Shown in pieces: positions 17,434 through 26,804 of a stretch of DNA of 64,000 bases (the stretch's first letter is position 1; every line of letters starts with the position of its first letter). The stretch is taken from positions 1,054,001 to 1,118,000 of the forward strand of contig NZ_CP104861.1 of the NCBI RefSeq assembly GCF_025426255.1, in the 5' to 3' direction. Position numbers and translations under genes: made by a program. Source of the stretch: Pseudomonas fragi (GTDB lineage: Bacteria; Pseudomonadota; Gammaproteobacteria; Pseudomonadales; Pseudomonadaceae). Under the pieces are notes generated by a model. The model was given only the letters and a program-made list of their open reading frames with translations, was not told the DNA's origin and searched no databases.

Positions 17434-19578
17434 ATGATTAGTACCGAACTCAAAACCCAGATCCAGGGCGCTTACTCGCGTTTTCTCGAATCCAAGAGCC
17501 TCAAGCCACGTTACGGTCAGCGGTTGATGATCGCTGAAGTGGCGAAAGTGCTGGGCGATATCGACACCGACGAAGAAAACCACCGCAGTGGCGACCCGGC
17601 TGTGGTCGCCGTTGAGGCGGGCACCGGTACCGGTAAAACCGTGGCTTACTGCCTGGCAGCGATTCCTGTGGCCAAGGCTGCAGGCAAGCGGCTGGTAGTT
17701 GCCACGGCGACCGTCGCGCTGCAAGAACAGATCGTCTACAAGGACCTTCCCGACCTGATGCGTAACAGCGGGCTGAATTTCAGCTTTGCGCTGGCCAAAG
17801 GTCGTGGGCGCTATATGTGCCTGTCCAAACTCGACATGCTGCTGCAAGAGGGCCACGCGCAAACCGCGACGGCGCAGCTGTTTGAAGAGGAAGGCTTCAA
17901 GATTGAAGTCGATGAGGCCAGCCAGAAGCTGTTTACCAGCATGATCGAGAAGCTGGCCGGCAACAAATGGGACGGCGACCGCGACAGCTGGCCCCAGGCA
18001 CTTGAAGATCAGGACTGGGCGCGTCTGACCACCGATCACAGTCAATGCACCAACCGTCACTGCCCCAACTTCGGCCAGTGTGCCTTCTACAAGGCCCGTG
18101 AAGGCATGAGTAAGGTGGACGTGATCGTCACCAACCACGACATGGTGCTGGCGGACCTCGCCCTGGGCGGCGGCGCGGTGTTGCCTGACCCGCGTGACAC
18201 GGTCTACGTGTTCGACGAAGGCCATCACCTGCCTGACAAGGCCATTGGCCATTTCGCCCATTACACCCGTTTGCGCTCTACGGCCGACTGGCTTGAGCAA
18301 ACCGCCAAAAACCTCACCAAACTGCTTGCCCAGCATCCGTTGCCGGGCGATCTGGGGCGTTTGTTGGAGCAAGTGCCGGAGCTGGCCAAAGAGATCAAGG
18401 CCCAGCAACAGTTCATGTTCACAGCCTGTGAGCAAATTGCCGACTTTAAAGTAGGCGAAGAGCCTGAGGGCCGTGAGCGCCCGCGCCATCGCTTTATCGG
18501 CGGCTTGATTCCCGATCACATGCGTGAAATGGGCATCGAACTGAAAAAGGGCTTTTCGCGCCTGACCGATCTGTTCACCCGGCTGACCGAGATTCTCAAG
18601 GACGGCATGGACGGTGAGGTCAACATCGGCATCACCAGCAACCAGGCCGAAGAGTGGTATCCGCTGTTTGGCAGCCTGCTGTCCCGTGCCCAGGGCAACT
18701 GGGAGTTATGGACCGCGTTTACCGTCGAAGACCCTGAAGACAACCCGCCAATGGCTCGGTGGCTGACCTTGGCTGAAAGCGGTTCGCTGTTTGATATCGA
18801 AGTCAACGCGAGCCCGATCCTGGCTGCTGAAATGTTGCGCCGTAACCTGTGGAACGTGGCCTATGGGGTGCTCGTTACATCGGCAACCCTGACTGCGCTG
18901 GGCACTTTCGATCGATTCCGCATGCGTGCGGGTCTGCCAAAAACCGCTGTAACGGCGGTGGTGCCAAGCCCTTTCCATCACGCCGATGCAGGGGTGTTGC
19001 GAGTGCCGGACCTCAAGGCTGACCCGCGCGACGCCACAGCCCACACGGCGGCGATCATTCGCGAGCTGCCTGGTCTGGTCGAAGGCTCGCGGGGCACGCT
19101 GGTGCTGTTTTCATCGCGCAAGCAAATGCAGGACGTATTCGACGGCCTGGAGCGTGACTGGCGTAAACAGGTGTTTATCCAGGGCAACCTGTCCAAGCAG
19201 GAGACCCTCAACAAACACAAGGCGCGGGTCGATGGCGGAGACTCCAGCGTGCTGTTCGGGCTGGCCAGTTTCGCCGAGGGTGTGGACTTGCCCGGCGCCT
19301 ACTGCGAACACGTAGTGATTGCCAAAATTCCGTTTTCGGTGCCGGATGATCCGGTCGAAGCGGCCTTGGCCGAGTGGATCGAAGCGCGGGGCGGCAATCC
19401 CTTCATGGAGATTTCGGTGCCCGACGCTTCGCTCAAGCTGGTACAGGCTTGCGGGCGTCTGCTGCGAACCGAACAGGACCGCGGCACCATCACTTTGCTG
19501 GATCGGCGACTGGTCACTCAGCGCTACGGCAAAGCGATTCTTAATGCACTGCCGCCATTCAGGCGCGAAATTTCTTAA
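17434..19578 (+). CDS. dinG: ATP-dependent DNA helicase DinG
   Basis: A 714-residue superfamily 2, XPD-like 5'-3' helicase that unwinds R-loops and forked DNA. Walker A is GTGTGKT near residue 70. The four-cysteine Fe-S region (CLSKL, then CTNRHCPNFGQC) sits between motifs I and II. The DEAH box reads DEGHH. C-terminal motifs include QACGRLLRTEQDRG (motif VI). The length is nearly that of E. coli DinG (716). The ATG at 17434 gives the family N-terminus. No LexA box is visible upstream, so SOS control is not supported here. Confidence 0.96.
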   Translation: MISTELKTQIQGAYSRFLESKSLKPRYGQRLMIAEVAKVLGDIDTDEENHRSGDPAVVAVEAGTGTGKTVAYCLAAIPVAKAAGKRLVVATATVALQEQIVYKDLPDLMRNSGLNFSFALAKGRGRYMCLSKLDMLLQEGHAQTATAQLFEEEGFKIEVDEASQKLFTSMIEKLAGNKWDGDRDSWPQALEDQDWARLTTDHSQCTNRHCPNFGQCAFYKAREGMSKVDVIVTNHDMVLADLALGGGAVLPDPRDTVYVFDEGHHLPDKAIGHFAHYTRLRSTADWLEQTAKNLTKLLAQHPLPGDLGRLLEQVPELAKEIKAQQQFMFTACEQIADFKVGEEPEGRERPRHRFIGGLIPDHMREMGIELKKGFSRLTDLFTRLTEILKDGMDGEVNIGITSNQAEEWYPLFGSLLSRAQGNWELWTAFTVEDPEDNPPMARWLTLAESGSLFDIEVNASPILAAEMLRRNLWNVAYGVLVTSATLTALGTFDRFRMRAGLPKTAVTAVVPSPFHHADAGVLRVPDLKADPRDATAHTAAIIRELPGLVEGSRGTLVLFSSRKQMQDVFDGLERDWRKQVFIQGNLSKQETLNKHKARVDGGDSSVLFGLASFAEGVDLPGAYCEHVVIAKIPFSVPDDPVEAALAEWIEARGGNPFMEISVPDASLKLVQACGRLLRTEQDRGTITLLDRRLVTQRYGKAILNALPPFRREIS

Positions 19579-19673
19579 GCGCGAGTCGGCGTTATCGTCG
19601 ACTTTGCTGTCTATGCTTTGACTTTCACCACCTCACAGGTCCGTTTTCGGCCGTTTGGGAGAACCAGATCCAT

Positions 19674-22025
19674 ATGATTCGCCGTTCGCTGTCTGCTGTT
19701 TTTGCGTTGCTGGTTACGACCCCGTTACTGGCGGCGCCTGCTGGTCAACAAACCCTGTTCAATTTCGTTCGCCCGGCCGATGTAGTGCAAGTGGCAACCG
19801 TGGATGCGAGTTTGCCGCAATACAATGCGGAGCAAACGGCCGAAGGCGAAGTGCTGCGTCGTGTGATCTTTAACCCGGCTGCAGCGCCAAGCCTGCGTTT
19901 AACGCCGCAAACCGGGGTGTGGGACTGGTCGCAGTCGGGGATGATGACCCTGCGCATCCAGAACGCCATGAACTGGGCGCTCACTCTGGACGTGACCGTA
20001 CAAAGCAGTAACGGCAAAACCCTGATCAGCCGCGTCGACCTGCCTGCAGGCCCGGCGCAGACGCTGCTGTTGCCATTGAAGGCCAATACGCCGCATAGCC
20101 AGGGCATGCGCGCTGGTCCGCCGATGCCGATGACAGTTGATGGTCAGCGCATTTTGCTGGCCAGCAGCCAGGGTGAAATTGATCTGAGCCAAGTGGTCTC
20201 TGTGAGCTTGTCGATACCGCAACCGACCGCCGCGCAAAGTATTCTGCTGGAGCGCTTTGGGGTGCAGGACGGCGATGGCGTGATCAAGGCCGTGTATGGC
20301 TCGATTGTCGACGGCTATGGCCAGTCGACCCGGGCCAAATGGCCTGAGCGAATTGCCAATGACGACCAGCTCAAGGCCGCGGCAGCCAAGGAACAGCAGC
20401 AAATCAAGGGTTGGCTGGCCAGCCGTGCTGACCAGGACAAGTTTGGCGGCTGGCTCAAGGGCCCGGCATTTGACGCGACCGGTTTCTTTCGTACCGAAAA
20501 ACGCAATGGCCGCTGGAACCTGATCACTCCTGAAGGCCACCCGTTTTACTCGTTGGGCCTGAACTCAGTAACGGCCAGCGATAGCCAGACCTACGTTGCA
20601 GGGCGTGAATGGATGTTCACCGACTTGCCAAAGGACGGTACTGCACTGGCCGGCTATTACGGTGCCGGGAACAATAACAACGGTAATGGTGCCTCGCAGG
20701 GACGTGGTTTTAACGCTGGGCGCTGGTACAACTTCTATGGCGCCAACCTGCAACGGATCTATGGCGAGCCTTGCGTAACAGCCAAGACAGAACCTGGCAG
20801 TGACCCTGCCATTCCGTGTGCGCCGCAAGTCTTTGATGCCAAACGCTGGCAAACCCATACCCTGGATCGCCTGCAAGCCTGGGGGTTCAACACGATTGGT
20901 AACTGGAGCGACCCGCAACTGGGCCTCAATGATCGTGTGCCTTACACCTTGCCGTTGTCGATTGTTGGCGACTACACCAGCATCAGTACCGGTACTGACT
21001 GGTGGGGCGGCATGCCTGATCCGTTTGACCCGCGCTTTGCCATGGCCACCGAGCGTGCCGTGGCCATTGCCGCGCGTGACCATCGGGATGATCCCTGGTT
21101 GATTGGCTACTTTGCCGACAACGAACTGGCCTGGGCTGGCCCGGGAGATGACCCTAAGTCGCGTTATGCGCTGGCCTTTGGCACTCTGCGCATGACCACC
21201 GACGCACCGGCCAAGCGTGCATTTCTCAAGCAGTTACGCGACAAGTACCGCAACCAGCAAGGTCTGTCCAAGGCCTGGGGTGTCGATATTCCGGCGTGGG
21301 AACTGATGGAAGATCCGGGCTTCGAGGCGCCTTTGCCTAATGCCGAGCACCCGGAAATCGAAGCTGACTATAAGTACTTCCAAAAAGTTTTCGCCGACAC
21401 CTACTTCAAGACCATTTCCGATTCGCTGAAATGGCATGCCCCGAATCACTTGCTGCTGGGCGGGCGCTTCGCCGTCAGCACCCCAGAAGCCGTAGAATCC
21501 TGTGCCAAGTACTGTGATGTCCTGAGTTTCAACTTCTATACCCTGCAACCGCAGGACGGCTACGACTTCGCCAAACTGCGCGAACTGGACAAACCGGTGA
21601 TGATTACCGAGTTCAACTTCGGTTCCCGCGACCGTGGCCCGTTCTGGGGGGGTGTGACCGAGGTGGCCAACGAAGATGCCCGTGGCCCGGCTTACAGTAA
21701 ATTTCTCAAACAGGCCGTGGCTGAGCCATCGATTGTCGGCGTGCACTGGTTCCAGTATCTGGACCAGCCTGTAACCGGCCGCTTGCTGGATGGCGAGAAC
21801 GGCCACTTCGGCATGATCGGCATTACCGACTTGCCGTTTACCGGCTTTGTTGACAGCGTGCGCAAGGCTAACCTGCAAGCTCTTGACCAGTTGAGCCAGG
21901 AAGCAGCAAAAGCTCAGACCCAAGCTGAAAAAACAGTAAAAGCCCCGGTGCATGCCTCTGATGATGGCAGTGGCGGGAGCTCTGGCGCGGGACATGCTGG
22001 GGGGCACTCGGGTAAAGGTCACTAA
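19674..22025 (+). CDS. Exported clan GH-A glycoside hydrolase, agarase-like
   Basis: A 783-residue protein with a Sec signal peptide (cleavage after LLAAPA). An N-terminal beta-sandwich of about 200 residues precedes a large (beta/alpha)8 barrel. The likely acid/base is E484 in FADNELAWAG, and the likely nucleophile is E646 in MITEFNFGSRD, both at strand-end positions typical of clan A. Similar pseudomonad proteins are annotated as beta-agarases (GH50/GH42-like), but the substrate is unproven and no polysaccharide gene cluster surrounds it. The C-terminal 24 residues are a Ser/Gly/His-rich tail (GGSSGAGHAGGHSGKGH). Confidence 0.8.
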   Translation: MIRRSLSAVFALLVTTPLLAAPAGQQTLFNFVRPADVVQVATVDASLPQYNAEQTAEGEVLRRVIFNPAAAPSLRLTPQTGVWDWSQSGMMTLRIQNAMNWALTLDVTVQSSNGKTLISRVDLPAGPAQTLLLPLKANTPHSQGMRAGPPMPMTVDGQRILLASSQGEIDLSQVVSVSLSIPQPTAAQSILLERFGVQDGDGVIKAVYGSIVDGYGQSTRAKWPERIANDDQLKAAAAKEQQQIKGWLASRADQDKFGGWLKGPAFDATGFFRTEKRNGRWNLITPEGHPFYSLGLNSVTASDSQTYVAGREWMFTDLPKDGTALAGYYGAGNNNNGNGASQGRGFNAGRWYNFYGANLQRIYGEPCVTAKTEPGSDPAIPCAPQVFDAKRWQTHTLDRLQAWGFNTIGNWSDPQLGLNDRVPYTLPLSIVGDYTSISTGTDWWGGMPDPFDPRFAMATERAVAIAARDHRDDPWLIGYFADNELAWAGPGDDPKSRYALAFGTLRMTTDAPAKRAFLKQLRDKYRNQQGLSKAWGVDIPAWELMEDPGFEAPLPNAEHPEIEADYKYFQKVFADTYFKTISDSLKWHAPNHLLLGGRFAVSTPEAVESCAKYCDVLSFNFYTLQPQDGYDFAKLRELDKPVMITEFNFGSRDRGPFWGGVTEVANEDARGPAYSKFLKQAVAEPSIVGVHWFQYLDQPVTGRLLDGENGHFGMIGITDLPFTGFVDSVRKANLQALDQLSQEAAKAQTQAEKTVKAPVHASDDGSGGSSGAGHAGGHSGKGH

Positions 22026-22172
22026 GCCTGCAACCATGCGTTATGGCTTGGGCACCAAAAAATCTGCAGCGCGGGGTCTACGCCTCGCTTTAAGCGGGAT
22101 TTGTGCCCGGCAGGGTTTACCTTTTTCACAAAAAAACCACTCCGGTGCTGATACTTTGCGCGCCGACTCATC

Positions 22173-22193
22173 AGCGCACAAAAATTGTGCGCT
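22173..22193. repeat. Perfect inverted repeat AGCGCACAA/TTGTGCGCT
   Basis: A perfect 9-bp arm pair with a 3-base spacer lies in the 253-bp gap between the glycoside hydrolase and the serine hydrolase. There is no T run, so it may be an operator rather than a terminator. Confidence 0.5.
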
Positions 22194-22278
22194 CTGAGCT
22201 GTTTGCTCTGTTTCAAAATCTTACTGGTGCTGGAACAATGCACGCCTTGTAGAGCCATGCTTGATCCAGGAGGTGCGG

Positions 22279-23424
22279 GTGCAGATTCAGGGTTTTCACG
22301 ACCTTAAGTTCGAAACAGTACGCGAAGCGTTTGCCGATCTTTTTAATGATCCGCAAGAGCGCGGCGCAGCACTGTGCATCCAGATCGGTGGCGAAACAGT
22401 ACTCGACTTGTGGGCCGGTACGGCTGACAAGGACGGTGAGCAACCGTGGCATACAGACACTATTGCGAATCTGTTTTCCTGTACCAAAACCTTTACCGCT
22501 GTCACCGCGCTGCAATTGGTGGAAGAGGGCAAGCTGGAACTCGATGTTCCCGTGGCTCGCTACTGGCCTGAGTTTGCGGCTGCGGGCAAAGAATCCATCA
22601 CGCTGCGCCAGTTGCTGAGCCATCGGGCCGGCTTGCCGGCGTTGCGTGAGTTAATGCCGCCTGCGGCGTTATATGAATGGCAGACCATGGTTGATGCGCT
22701 GGCCGCTGAAGCTCCTTGGTGGACGCCTGGCGAAGGTCACGGTTATGCCGCGATCACTTATGGCTGGCTGGTGGGCGAGTTGATTCGTCGTGCCGACGGT
22801 CGCAGTGCCGGTCAGTCGATCATGGCGCGCACAGCCCGGCCGCTGGGGCTGGACTTTCATGTCGGGCTGGCGGACGAGGAGTTTTACCGGGTGGCCCATA
22901 TTGCTCGGAGCAAGGGCACTATGGGGGATGCGGCAGCGCAGCGTCTGTTGAAGGCGATGATGAACGAGCCGACATCCATGAGCACTCGGGCGTTCACTAA
23001 TCCGCCCTCGATCATGACCAGCACCAATAAGCCGGAGTGGCGCCGGATGGAACAGCCTGCCGCCAATGGGCATGGCAATGCCCGTAGCCTGGCTGGTTTC
23101 TATAGTGGTTTGCTCGATGGCAGCCTGCTCGAAGCCGAGATGCTTGAGCAACTGACCCGCGAGCATAGCCTCGGCGAGGATAAAACCCTGCGCACCCAGA
23201 CCCGTCTTGGACTGGGTTGCATGCTGGATCAGCCGACCGTGCCTAACGCGACCTTCGGCCTTGGTCCAAAGGCTTTTGGCCATCCTGGTGCGGGTGGGTC
23301 GATCGGCTTTGCCGACCCGGACCGAGAGGTAGCCTTTGGTTTTGTGACTAATACTCTGGGGCCTTATGTCTTGATGGACCCACGGGCGCAAAAGCTGGTG
23401 AGTGTCTTGGCTCAGTGCCTATAA
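22279..23424 (+). CDS. Serine hydrolase, class C beta-lactamase/EstB-like
   Basis: A 381-residue cytosolic enzyme of the beta-lactamase/family VIII esterase fold. The S-x-x-K motif is SCTK (in NLFSCTKTFTAV, near residue 75), and a Tyr-containing motif follows (YAAITYGWL). No signal peptide is present, which argues for an esterase rather than a secreted beta-lactamase. The GTG at 22279 is chosen because CCAGGAG lies seven bases upstream; a GTG at 22273 overlaps that site. The gene is monocistronic. Confidence 0.85.
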   Translation: MQIQGFHDLKFETVREAFADLFNDPQERGAALCIQIGGETVLDLWAGTADKDGEQPWHTDTIANLFSCTKTFTAVTALQLVEEGKLELDVPVARYWPEFAAAGKESITLRQLLSHRAGLPALRELMPPAALYEWQTMVDALAAEAPWWTPGEGHGYAAITYGWLVGELIRRADGRSAGQSIMARTARPLGLDFHVGLADEEFYRVAHIARSKGTMGDAAAQRLLKAMMNEPTSMSTRAFTNPPSIMTSTNKPEWRRMEQPAANGHGNARSLAGFYSGLLDGSLLEAEMLEQLTREHSLGEDKTLRTQTRLGLGCMLDQPTVPNATFGLGPKAFGHPGAGGSIGFADPDREVAFGFVTNTLGPYVLMDPRAQKLVSVLAQCL

Positions 23425-23533
23425 CAGGAGATTTGTAGGCCGTAGGTCGGAACTCTGTAGCTTTTCTGTTTTCAATACGTTTTTTATGTGGGCTTAGCGC
23501 CTCTTTATTCCTAATTCATTGTGTGGATATTCA

Positions 23534-24706
23534 ATGTCATCTAATAAGACCCTCGCTCTGGCTCTTTGCCTGGCTATTACCGGTTGCGCACAAACTCCAC
23601 AGAATGACGCCGAAGGCGGCCACAAATGGTGGCAGTTGGGTTCGTCCGACCAGGCGTCGACTCCAGCAGATAAAGGCGTCAGTGCTGCAGCCAAGCCAGC
23701 AGACACCAAAGTGACCCCGCCAGTTGCCAAGACTGCCGCGGCTCCAGCGCCAGTCGCCAAAACCGCTGCTGCCCCAGTGCCAGTTGCAAAAAATGCGGCT
23801 GCACCGGCAACCGTTGCCAAAGACAGCGGTTCTAGCTGGTGGCCTTTTGGTTCTGACTCCTCGAAAAAAGACGCCCCGGTTGAAAAGGCCAAAGTAGCGG
23901 ACGTCGCCCCAGTTGCTGCAACCTCTACCAAGAACTGGTGGTGGCCGTTTGGTAGCGATGCCAAGGACTCCAAAGGCGCAACGGTTGGCGTGATCCCGAT
24001 GCCGGATCCGAAAATCACCCAAGCCTGGTTGGATGAATACGAGCCACGCCTGCGTATCGCCATCAAAGACACCAACCTGCAATTGGAACGTCGCGAGAAC
24101 CTGCTGGTGATCGTGGCCGCGGCTGACAGCTCGTTCAAGGCTACCCGTCCGGATTTGCTGATGCCGTCGATGCTTGGCCCGTTCACCCGTGTGGCTAAAG
24201 TAGTTGAAGGCGATCCCAAGACTGCCGTACTGGTACTTGGCCATGCGGACTCCGCAGGCGCCATGGCTTCCAATACCCGTCTGAGCCTGGATCGTGCCAA
24301 GTCGGTCGCGGCGATCTTCCGCATGAGCGGTTTGCAAAGTAACCGTCTGACCTTGCGCGGTATGGGTTCCGTGATGCCGCGTGCAGCCAACGACAGCAAT
24401 GAAGGCCGTGCGTTGAATCGCCGGGTTGAAATCCTTATGACCCCGCAAGCCACCATGGTCGCGCTGGTCAGCAAGTACAGCCAGCCAGCCCTGTCGCCAG
24501 CCGATCTGGTCGCGGTACAGCCTGCAGTGGCACCTTCGGTTGCCAAGAAGAAGGCAGCGGCACCGGCTAAAAAAGGCGTCGTAGCGAAAAAATCTGCACC
24601 GGCGAAAAAGGCGGCAAAGCCGGCTCCAGCCAAAAAGTCAGTAGTCGCTAAGGCCAAACCCGCTGCAGACAAGAAAGTGGCAGCCAACGATCAGGCCAAG
24701 AACTGA
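23534..24706 (+). CDS. OmpA-domain lipoprotein with AlgP-like Lys/Ala tail
   Basis: A 390-residue envelope protein. The signal peptide ends AITGC (lipobox). Next come Ala/Pro/Lys linkers (VAKTAAAP repeats) carrying three related tryptophan motifs ([18 protein letters not shown] and WWWPFGSDA). An OmpA-like domain covers about 160-310 ([24 protein letters not shown]). The last 60 residues are Lys/Ala/Pro repeats (APAKKG, APAKKA, APAKKS) like the tail of AlgP/histone H1-like proteins. The ATG at 23534 begins the signal peptide. It ends 23 bp before pdxH. Confidence 0.85.
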   Translation: MSSNKTLALALCLAITGCAQTPQNDAEGGHKWWQLGSSDQASTPADKGVSAAAKPADTKVTPPVAKTAAAPAPVAKTAAAPVPVAKNAAAPATVAKDSGSSWWPFGSDSSKKDAPVEKAKVADVAPVAATSTKNWWWPFGSDAKDSKGATVGVIPMPDPKITQAWLDEYEPRLRIAIKDTNLQLERRENLLVIVAAADSSFKATRPDLLMPSMLGPFTRVAKVVEGDPKTAVLVLGHADSAGAMASNTRLSLDRAKSVAAIFRMSGLQSNRLTLRGMGSVMPRAANDSNEGRALNRRVEILMTPQATMVALVSKYSQPALSPADLVAVQPAVAPSVAKKKAAAPAKKGVVAKKSAPAKKAAKPAPAKKSVVAKAKPAADKKVAANDQAKN

Positions 24707-24729
24707 TTGATTCAGGAAAGGATTGCGTC

Positions 24730-25377
24730 ATGACTCAAGCACTGGCCGATATGCGGCGTGATTACTCTCGCGACGGGCTGACCGAGGCTCAGGCCCCGGA
24801 AGAGCCTTTTGCGCTGTTTCATCAGTGGTTCAACGACGCGGTCAACACCGAGCAGCCGCCGGTCGAAGCGAATGCCATGACCCTGGCAACAGTAGATGGT
24901 GAGGGGCGCCCGCATTGCCGGGTGCTCTTGCTCAAAGGTCTGGATGAACAGGGTTTTACCTTTTTCACCAATTACACCAGCGCCAAAGGCCAGCAGTTGG
25001 CTGAGCGTCCGTTCGCGGCAATGACCTTTTTCTGGCCAACCCTGGAGCGCCAGGTGCGTATCGAGGGGCAAGTGGTCAAGGTGACGCCGCAAGAGTCCGA
25101 TGCTTATTATCAAGTGCGCCCCTTGGGTAGCCGGATCGGGGCCTGGGCCTCGCCGCAAAGCCAGGTGATTGCGGATCGGGACGAGCTGGTCGAGTTGCTT
25201 GAGGCCACGCAAGCGCGCTTCAGCGACACCCAACCGCATTGCCCGGAACACTGGGGTGGCTACCGGCTACTGCCGCAACGGATCGAGTTTTGGCAGGGCC
25301 GTCCAAGCCGTTTGCACGACCGTCTTAACTATCGAAGTGACGGCAGTATCTGGACGCGTGAGCGGCTGGCGCCCTGA
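24730..25377 (+). CDS. pdxH: Pyridoxamine 5'-phosphate oxidase
   Basis: A 215-residue FMN enzyme that makes pyridoxal 5'-phosphate from PNP or PMP. Recognisable segments are RMV-type FMN binding ([24 protein letters not shown]), [12 protein letters not shown] and the C-terminal signature with [11 protein letters not shown] and ERLAP. The length is typical. AGGAAAGG precedes the ATG. It follows the OmpA-tail gene closely and may share its transcript. Confidence 0.97.
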   Translation: MTQALADMRRDYSRDGLTEAQAPEEPFALFHQWFNDAVNTEQPPVEANAMTLATVDGEGRPHCRVLLLKGLDEQGFTFFTNYTSAKGQQLAERPFAAMTFFWPTLERQVRIEGQVVKVTPQESDAYYQVRPLGSRIGAWASPQSQVIADRDELVELLEATQARFSDTQPHCPEHWGGYRLLPQRIEFWQGRPSRLHDRLNYRSDGSIWTRERLAP

Positions 25378-25569
25378 AAGCGTAAGCTGCGCCGCACGCG
25401 CGCAGTGCAAAATGGCTGTTACAAGCTACGCTTTGCGCAAGTTTTGAAATGGAAGAAGGCTCTGTTTTTACTGTACAGGGCCTGAATAGAGCTTTTTTAT
25501 CCGCGCTGAAACGTGACAGGTCACTGGCTGCGGAGTTTAATGAATCCCTGATCTTTTGGAGTTGATCCT

Positions 25570-26034
25570 ATGCGTAAATCCGTTCTGTTAGTTGCAGCCT
25601 TCTCAACCATGACTGTCTTGTTGGGCGGCTGCACCTCCAGCTTGACCGGCGACACCTACTCGCGTGACGAAGCTCGACGTGTACAGACCGTTCGTATGGG
25701 TACTATCGTTGCCTTGCGTCCTGTACAAATCGAAGGCACCAAAACCCCAATCGGCGCCGCGACTGGTGCCATCGTGGGTGGTGTTGGCGGCAGCGCCATC
25801 GGCGGCGGTCGTGGCAGCATCGTGACAGCTGTTATCGGCGCAGTAGCCGGTGGCCTGTTGGGTTCGGCAGCCGAATCGGGTCTGACCAAGACCCAGGGTG
25901 TAGAAATCACCGTACGTGAAGACGACGGCAGCACCCGCGCTTATGTACAACAGGTTGAGCCGAACCAGGTATTCCGTACCGGCGAGCGCGTGCGCATCAT
26001 GACCGTTGACGGTACTAGCCGCGTTACCCAGTAA
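25570..26034 (+). CDS. SlyB-like glycine-zipper outer-membrane lipoprotein
   Basis: A 154-residue protein. The signal peptide ends LLGGC (lipobox, C21). Residues 60-105 are a glycine-zipper 2TM segment (GAATGAIVGGVGGSAIGGGRG and beyond). The C-terminus is a small beta domain (VEITVREDDGSTRAYVQQ). The layout matches SlyB/Pcp-type lipoproteins of Pseudomonas. Its AAGGAG-poor leader carries TTTTGGAGTTG as the ribosome binding site. A strong terminator follows. Confidence 0.92.
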   Translation: MRKSVLLVAAFSTMTVLLGGCTSSLTGDTYSRDEARRVQTVRMGTIVALRPVQIEGTKTPIGAATGAIVGGVGGSAIGGGRGSIVTAVIGAVAGGLLGSAAESGLTKTQGVEITVREDDGSTRAYVQQVEPNQVFRTGERVRIMTVDGTSRVTQ

Positions 26035-26055
26035 ATCGGGTTACAGCGCTAAAAC

Positions 26056-26092
26056 AAAACCCCGGCCAGTGCTAACTGGCCGGGGTTTTTTT
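26056..26092 (+). terminator. Terminator after SlyB-like gene
   Basis: AAAACCCCGGCCAGT pairs with ACTGGCCGGGGTTTT, followed by more T. The 15-bp GC-rich stem can serve both converging genes. Confidence 0.92.
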
Positions 26093-26108
26093 ACGTCTCT
26101 AAAACGGC

Positions 26109-26708
26109 TCAGGACGAATGTTTGAACGCCTGATCTGCCCCGGATAGCGATATGGCTATGCGGTCCAGCAAACGTTCAGCCGTGTATTTAGGCAGGCAGT
26201 TGAACGCCAGCACCACTGCCAGCCCCATCACCAAAGCGGGCCGCGGGATGTTACTGATGTCGTGTTTTTTCAGGCTGAACAAAAATACACACGCGGCAAC
26301 CGAGCCGATCAGGGCACCTGCTATGGCTTCCGGCAGTGGGTGGATGGTATGGGCCACGTAATTGATGGCGAACCACCAGGTCGCCAGCAACCCCGCACCG
26401 AGCACAGGCCAGCGCAAGCGTTGATCGAGCTGTTGGCACAACAGGTTGAGCATCACGGTGAAGACCAGGCAGGCGTTCATCGCGTGGCCGCTGAAGACCG
26501 CAATGCCCAGATCATGCAGGCCAATGCCCCAGCCCTTGAACAGGATCTTGCTCACGCCCACGATCAGGTACGCAGACACCAGCACGCCCAACCACAAAAG
26601 AGCGATTTTTTTCGACGCGGCAGACCATAGCCAGGCAGCAATGACCAACGCTGCCGGAAACATCACGGTAATGCCCGCGTATTGCACTATCTGAAATTTT
26701 TCGGCCAC
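26109..26708 (-). CDS. PAP2-family phosphatase-like membrane protein
   Basis: A 199-residue protein with about six hydrophobic helices. The PAP2 motif II is FSGHAMNAC, and motif III is reduced to HTIHPLPEAIAG (His plus Glu instead of Asp). The first motif (K-x6-R-P) is not evident: KILFKGWGIG stands at the expected place. The GTG at 26708 is favoured because it opens the first helix and follows AAAGAGAATATC; the frame is open further upstream. It may be a lipid phosphate phosphatase with altered chemistry. It is downstream of nhaA across a large hairpin. Confidence 0.7.
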   Translation of the reverse strand: MAEKFQIVQYAGITVMFPAALVIAAWLWSAASKKIALLWLGVLVSAYLIVGVSKILFKGWGIGLHDLGIAVFSGHAMNACLVFTVMLNLLCQQLDQRLRWPVLGAGLLATWWFAINYVAHTIHPLPEAIAGALIGSVAACVFLFSLKKHDISNIPRPALVMGLAVVLAFNCLPKYTAERLLDRIAISLSGADQAFKHSS

Positions 26709-26733
26709 GATATTCTCTTTTGGCGGTTTACAA

Positions 26734-26774
26734 GCAACAAGGGCAACGCAGGTAATGTGCGTTGCCCTTGTTGC
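26734..26774. terminator. 17-bp perfect hairpin between nhaA and PAP2 gene
   Basis: GCAACAAGGGCAACGCA and its exact complement TGCGTTGCCCTTGTTGC are separated by seven bases. There is no strong T run. It probably ends or attenuates the nhaA transcript. A REP half-element (GCCCGCTCCCAC) follows at 26781. Confidence 0.6.
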
Positions 26775-26804
26775 GGTCCAGCCCGCTCCCACATTAAAGC
26801 AGGG

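Noticed and set aside
25455..25500. Terminator after pdxH
   Set aside because: AGGCTCTGT/ACAGGGCCT is imperfect and its T run is 14 bases further on, so it is too weak to call.
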